64,000 nt of DNA from positions 1 through 64,000 of the forward strand of contig QHNH01000011.1 of the NCBI GenBank assembly GCA_003218375.1, read 5' to 3'. Both the position numbers and the translations under genes were made by a program. The stretch comes from Verrucomicrobiota bacterium. GTDB taxonomy: Bacteria > Verrucomicrobiota > Verrucomicrobiia > Chthoniobacterales > UBA10450. Under the pieces are notes generated by a model that was given only the letters and a program-made list of their open reading frames with translations, was not told the origin of the DNA and ran no database searches. Numbering within the stretch: position 1 is the stretch's first letter; the number at the start of each line of letters is the position of its first letter. Of the stretch, positions 61,859-64,000 are shown in pieces.

Positions 61859-62209
61859 ATGAAAGCGAAACTGCCTTACCTCCTCGTTCCCGCCCTTGCC
61901 TGCGTGGCGCAATTGGCTCCAGGCATTCTGGCGCAGCAACCGCCCGATCGACCGGACCGACCTTTTCGTCAATTCCAAAACGAGCGCCGGGCGCGCTTGC
62001 TGGCGAACCTAACCGAAGACGAACGCGCGAGGTTGCGCGCCGCGCACCAAAAAGCCCTGACCGATCCGGCAGTCCAGGCGGCCCGGGAAAAGCTGAAGCA
62101 AGCCCGGCGTGAGTTTCGCGAAGTCATGCGGCCCGCGTTGCTGAAAGCGGACCCGTCCATTCAGCCGATCCTGGACAAGCTGCGGCCAGAACGACCGGAC
62201 AAGCAATAG
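61859..62209 (+). CDS. Small exported Arg-rich helical protein
   Basis: The 116-residue protein has a signal peptide (KLPYLLVPALACVAQLAPGILA) and an amphipathic helical body rich in Arg, Lys, Glu and Ala (LTEDERARLRAAHQKALTDP, AREKLKQARREFREVMRPAL). The pattern resembles Spy/CpxP-like periplasmic chaperones, but the LTxxQ motif is not seen. The start at 61859 fits the signal peptide. It converges with the CAP-domain gene, with one base between stops. Confidence 0.65.
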   Translation: MKAKLPYLLVPALACVAQLAPGILAQQPPDRPDRPFRQFQNERRARLLANLTEDERARLRAAHQKALTDPAVQAAREKLKQARREFREVMRPALLKADPSIQPILDKLRPERPDKQ

Positions 62210-62210
62210 G

Positions 62211-62879
62211 TCAGAAATTCCGCGCGACCAATGTGTCGGCGGCCGACCCATCGCGCTCGGCGTAGCCGCCGGCGAAATCCATGCTGCACATGGTTCCGAA
62301 GCGCGCATGGCGGCCAAACGCGGCGCCGGCGAAGTTGTAAATCGGATTGAAAATATTCTTGCGATGCTTCCGTGCCGGTAACCCGTCGTCGATGATCAGC
62401 GCGAGCACCACATCGCGCGCCGACGCTTTTCCGTACGAAATATTTTCCGCCCAGCCGCCACTGAAATTGCCGTAGCGCGCGATCCGCTGGCCGGCATGGC
62501 TGCGATCCCGGCCTTCGTGTCCGAAGCCGCCACCGGCCTGGTCGGCACAATGGTCCGCAGCGGCGCGGCTCATTCCGCGAGAGAACGCCAGCGGCGGCAG
62601 CGGCTGCGCGCTTTTGAGAAACCGGATGGCGTCATCCAGCGCCGCCGTACCTTCTTTGGTGCGGATTCTCGTGTGGCCGGGAAGAACCAGGACGTTGCCG
62701 CTCATTCGGCTCCGCAATTCCTGGACAAAGGTCGCGTAGAGCGCGGGATTTTGACGAGCCAGATTCATTTCGCGAATAACCGCGCGGCCCGAGGCGGCAT
62801 CTTCATTTTTTTCGACGGCGAAAGCCGGCAGAGTGGCGAAAACCGAGAGAAACAGGGCAGCAAGAAACTTGAGGCGCAT
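62211..62879 (-). CDS. Secreted CAP (SCP/PR1)-domain protein
   Basis: The 222-residue protein has a signal peptide (MRLKFLAALFLSVFATLPAFA) and a CAP domain (about 30-200): REMNLARQNPALYATFVQEL, the His of FSRGMSRAAADHCADQ, GHEGRDRSHAGQRIARYGNF, and WAENISYGKASARDVVLALI. CAP proteins are exported and often bind sterols or other ligands; in bacteria the role is mostly unknown. Confidence 0.88.
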   Translation of the reverse strand: MRLKFLAALFLSVFATLPAFAVEKNEDAASGRAVIREMNLARQNPALYATFVQELRSRMSGNVLVLPGHTRIRTKEGTAALDDAIRFLKSAQPLPPLAFSRGMSRAAADHCADQAGGGFGHEGRDRSHAGQRIARYGNFSGGWAENISYGKASARDVVLALIIDDGLPARKHRKNIFNPIYNFAGAAFGRHARFGTMCSMDFAGGYAERDGSAADTLVARNF

Positions 62880-62964
62880 TTATGGCAATTATAAGCAGCT
62901 GCGGTGCCACCTCCCTGGGCGGACGAGGCCGACTTCCGCGAGCTGGAGCCGGCCGAACAACCAG

Positions 62965-62993
62965 TTGACACCCCCCCACCTCATCGGTAGTTT
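62965..62993 (+). promoter_or_regulatory. Candidate sigma-70 promoter for rplM-rpsI
   Basis: TTGACA at 62965-62970 matches the -35 consensus perfectly; a 17-base spacer leads to TAGTTT (62988-62993), a partial -10. A start at about 63000 would leave a leader of about 14 bases before the rplM ATG, without a visible Shine-Dalgarno. Confidence 0.6.
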
Positions 62994-63013
62994 CCGAGCC
63001 CTTTCCCGCTCTG

Positions 63014-63442
63014 ATGAAGACGTTTTCCGCTAAAGCCAACGAAGTCCCGCGCAAGTGGTGGATCATTGACGCCAAGGACCAGGTCCTCGGCCGCGTCGCC
63101 GTGAAGGCCGCGAATCTTTTGCGCGGAAAAGAGAAGGCGATTTACACGCCGCACGTCGATACCGGCGATTTCGTGGTCGTCATCAACGCCGAGAAAGTGC
63201 GGTTGACCGGAAAGAAAGAGGAACAGAAATCCTTCATGAGCTTTTCCGGTTTCGTCGGCGGCCACAAAACCGAAAACGCCAAGGCGCGTCGCGCGCGGCA
63301 TCCGGAATTGCTCGTCGAGCGCGCCATCCGGGGGATGATCCCGCATACCAAGCTCGGCCGCTCCGTTTACCGGAAATTGAAAGTGTATCGCGGCGACCTG
63401 CATCCGCATTCGGCCCAGCAGCCGGCGACCATTTCACTCTAG
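63014..63442 (+). CDS. rplM: 50S ribosomal protein L13
   Basis: The 142-residue protein matches L13: MKTFSAKANEVPRKWWIIDA, VLGRVAVKAANLLRGKEKAI, TPHVDTGDFVVVINAEKVRL and the C-terminal RAIRGMIPHTKLGRSVYRKL. L13 is an early assembly protein of the large subunit. It is followed by rpsI after 9 bases, the universal L13-S9 pair. Confidence 0.98.
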   Translation: MKTFSAKANEVPRKWWIIDAKDQVLGRVAVKAANLLRGKEKAIYTPHVDTGDFVVVINAEKVRLTGKKEEQKSFMSFSGFVGGHKTENAKARRARHPELLVERAIRGMIPHTKLGRSVYRKLKVYRGDLHPHSAQQPATISL

Positions 63443-63451
63443 GATTTTCCC

Positions 63452-63847
63452 ATGGCCCAAACTCAGGAATTCATCGCTACCGGCCGCCGCAAAACTTCCG
63501 TCGCGCGTATCCGCATGACAGCCGGCAGCGGCAAGATCGACATCAATGGCAAAAGCTTTGAGGATTATTTTCCCACGATCCCGCTCCAGAACACCGTGCT
63601 CCAGCCGTTGCAGGTAGTGAAGCGGGCGAACTCCTACGATCTCTCCATCAACACGACGGGCGGCGGCGCCACTGGCCAGGCCGGCGCGGCGCGGCTCGCG
63701 ATTTCGCGGGCCCTGTTGCTGGTCGATGCGAATCTTCGGGGAACGTTGAAGGCTGAGGGCCTTCTTCGCCGCGATCCGCGGATGAAAGAGCGCAAGAAAT
63801 CGGGTCAGCCCGGCGCGCGGAAACGTTTCCAATTCTCGAAGCGGTAA
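63452..63847 (+). CDS. rpsI: 30S ribosomal protein S9
   Basis: The 131-residue protein matches S9: FIATGRRKTSVARIRMTAGS at the start, GGGATGQAGAARLAISRALL in the middle, and the basic ending LLRRDPRMKERKKSGQPGAR followed by KRFQFSKR. The C-terminal tail contacts P-site tRNA in the ribosome. It is cotranscribed with rplM. Confidence 0.98.
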   Translation: MAQTQEFIATGRRKTSVARIRMTAGSGKIDINGKSFEDYFPTIPLQNTVLQPLQVVKRANSYDLSINTTGGGATGQAGAARLAISRALLLVDANLRGTLKAEGLLRRDPRMKERKKSGQPGARKRFQFSKR

Positions 63848-63853
63848 TTCTCC

Positions 63854-63912
63854 TGGAAGGAACGATCTCCGTGTCGTTCCGAAATAATGGGTCGGACAGC
63901 GTCCGTCCCTCC
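63854..63912. repeat. Two-armed palindromic element, family C copy 5
   Basis: The left arm is GGAACGATCTCCGTGTCGTTCC and the right arm GGTCGGACAGCGTCCGTC, with the family end GTCCCTCC on the right. The left end is degenerate (GGAAGGAAC in place of GGAGGGAC). It starts 6 bases after the rpsI stop. Confidence 0.75.
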
Positions 63913-63929
63913 AAAGCGATTTTCGATTC

Positions 63930-64000
63930 CTACGGCTTCTTTGGCGGCGGCGCTTTCGGCACCGGTGGAGCTGCCGCCGATGGACCCGCTGACTGAGGCG
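63930..64000 (-). CDS. C-terminal end of a Pro/Ala-rich protein, cut by the window edge
   Basis: On the minus strand a frame entering at the edge reads PQSAGPSAAAPPVPKAPPPK and ends with KP and TAG at 63932-63930. Low-complexity Pro/Ala/Lys tails of this kind end several exported proteins in this window. Only about 22 residues are visible, so the product is unknown. Confidence 0.45.
   Translation of the reverse strand, partial: PQSAGPSAAAPPVPKAPPPKKP

Overview
This 64 kb window is a gene-dense bacterial chromosome segment of roughly 60 percent G+C with no phage, plasmid or insertion-sequence genes. The protein set suggests Verrucomicrobiota, perhaps a soil Chthoniobacterales-type lineage. 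The pointers are a Minf_1886-family protein, the character of the many secreted hypothetical proteins, a Gram-negative envelope gene set (Mla-type lipid transport, secretin, lipoprotein, outer-membrane beta-barrel) and an archaeal/eukaryal-type prolyl-tRNA synthetase. The lineage is inference; no 16S gene is present.

Layout. 1-2100 (minus): tRNA-Thr, tuf, tRNA-Trp, secE, nusG, the classical translation/secretion cluster, cut in nusG. 2.2-9.5 kb: two secreted TPR proteins, an EamA permease, a small two-gene unit with a possible ribbon-helix-helix regulator, an ECF sigma factor coupled to an anti-sigma-like/VWA fusion, and an outer-membrane protein with a strong terminator. 9.6-16 kb (minus): the rod-shape operon mreB-mreC-mreD-mrdA followed by RNase E/G; mrdA (PBP2) is broken in this sequence. 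16.2-23.7 kb: rpe, gspE, gspD, mpl. 23.9-29.4 kb (plus): a surface-glycan cluster of two GT2 enzymes, a large membrane protein fused to NHL repeats, and a methyltransferase. 29.5-38 kb: a CHASE2 adenylate cyclase, rplT-pheS-pheT, a 6S RNA with terminator, a CARDB protein and carA. 38-47 kb: mlaE-mlaF-mlaD, topoisomerase IB, a DUF1844 protein, a double M16 peptidase and a Minf_1886 protein. 47-56 kb: a secreted dioxygenase-like protein, a PutA-type proline dehydrogenase/P5C dehydrogenase fusion, then rsmI, rplU, rpmA, adk, fmt, pyrH, frr. 56-64 kb: glutaredoxin, a tandem pair of secreted paralogues, proS, a CAP-domain protein, rplM-rpsI.

The most unusual property is in the spacers. I count 26 palindromic or hairpin-forming elements in about eleven families, and 17 of them abut or overlap a stop codon. 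Three G+C-rich families (called A, B and C here) keep constant outer ends but carry exchangeable hairpin arms. In B and C the arm stems differ between copies in both strands at once, so pairing is kept. In family B a three-base-pair core changes inside fixed flanks. One half of a C element lies in frame inside the linker of the proline-catabolism fusion gene. A second class consists of A+T-rich arrays of 7-9 base words followed by their reverse complement. No transposase or RAYT gene that could mobilise them is visible here.
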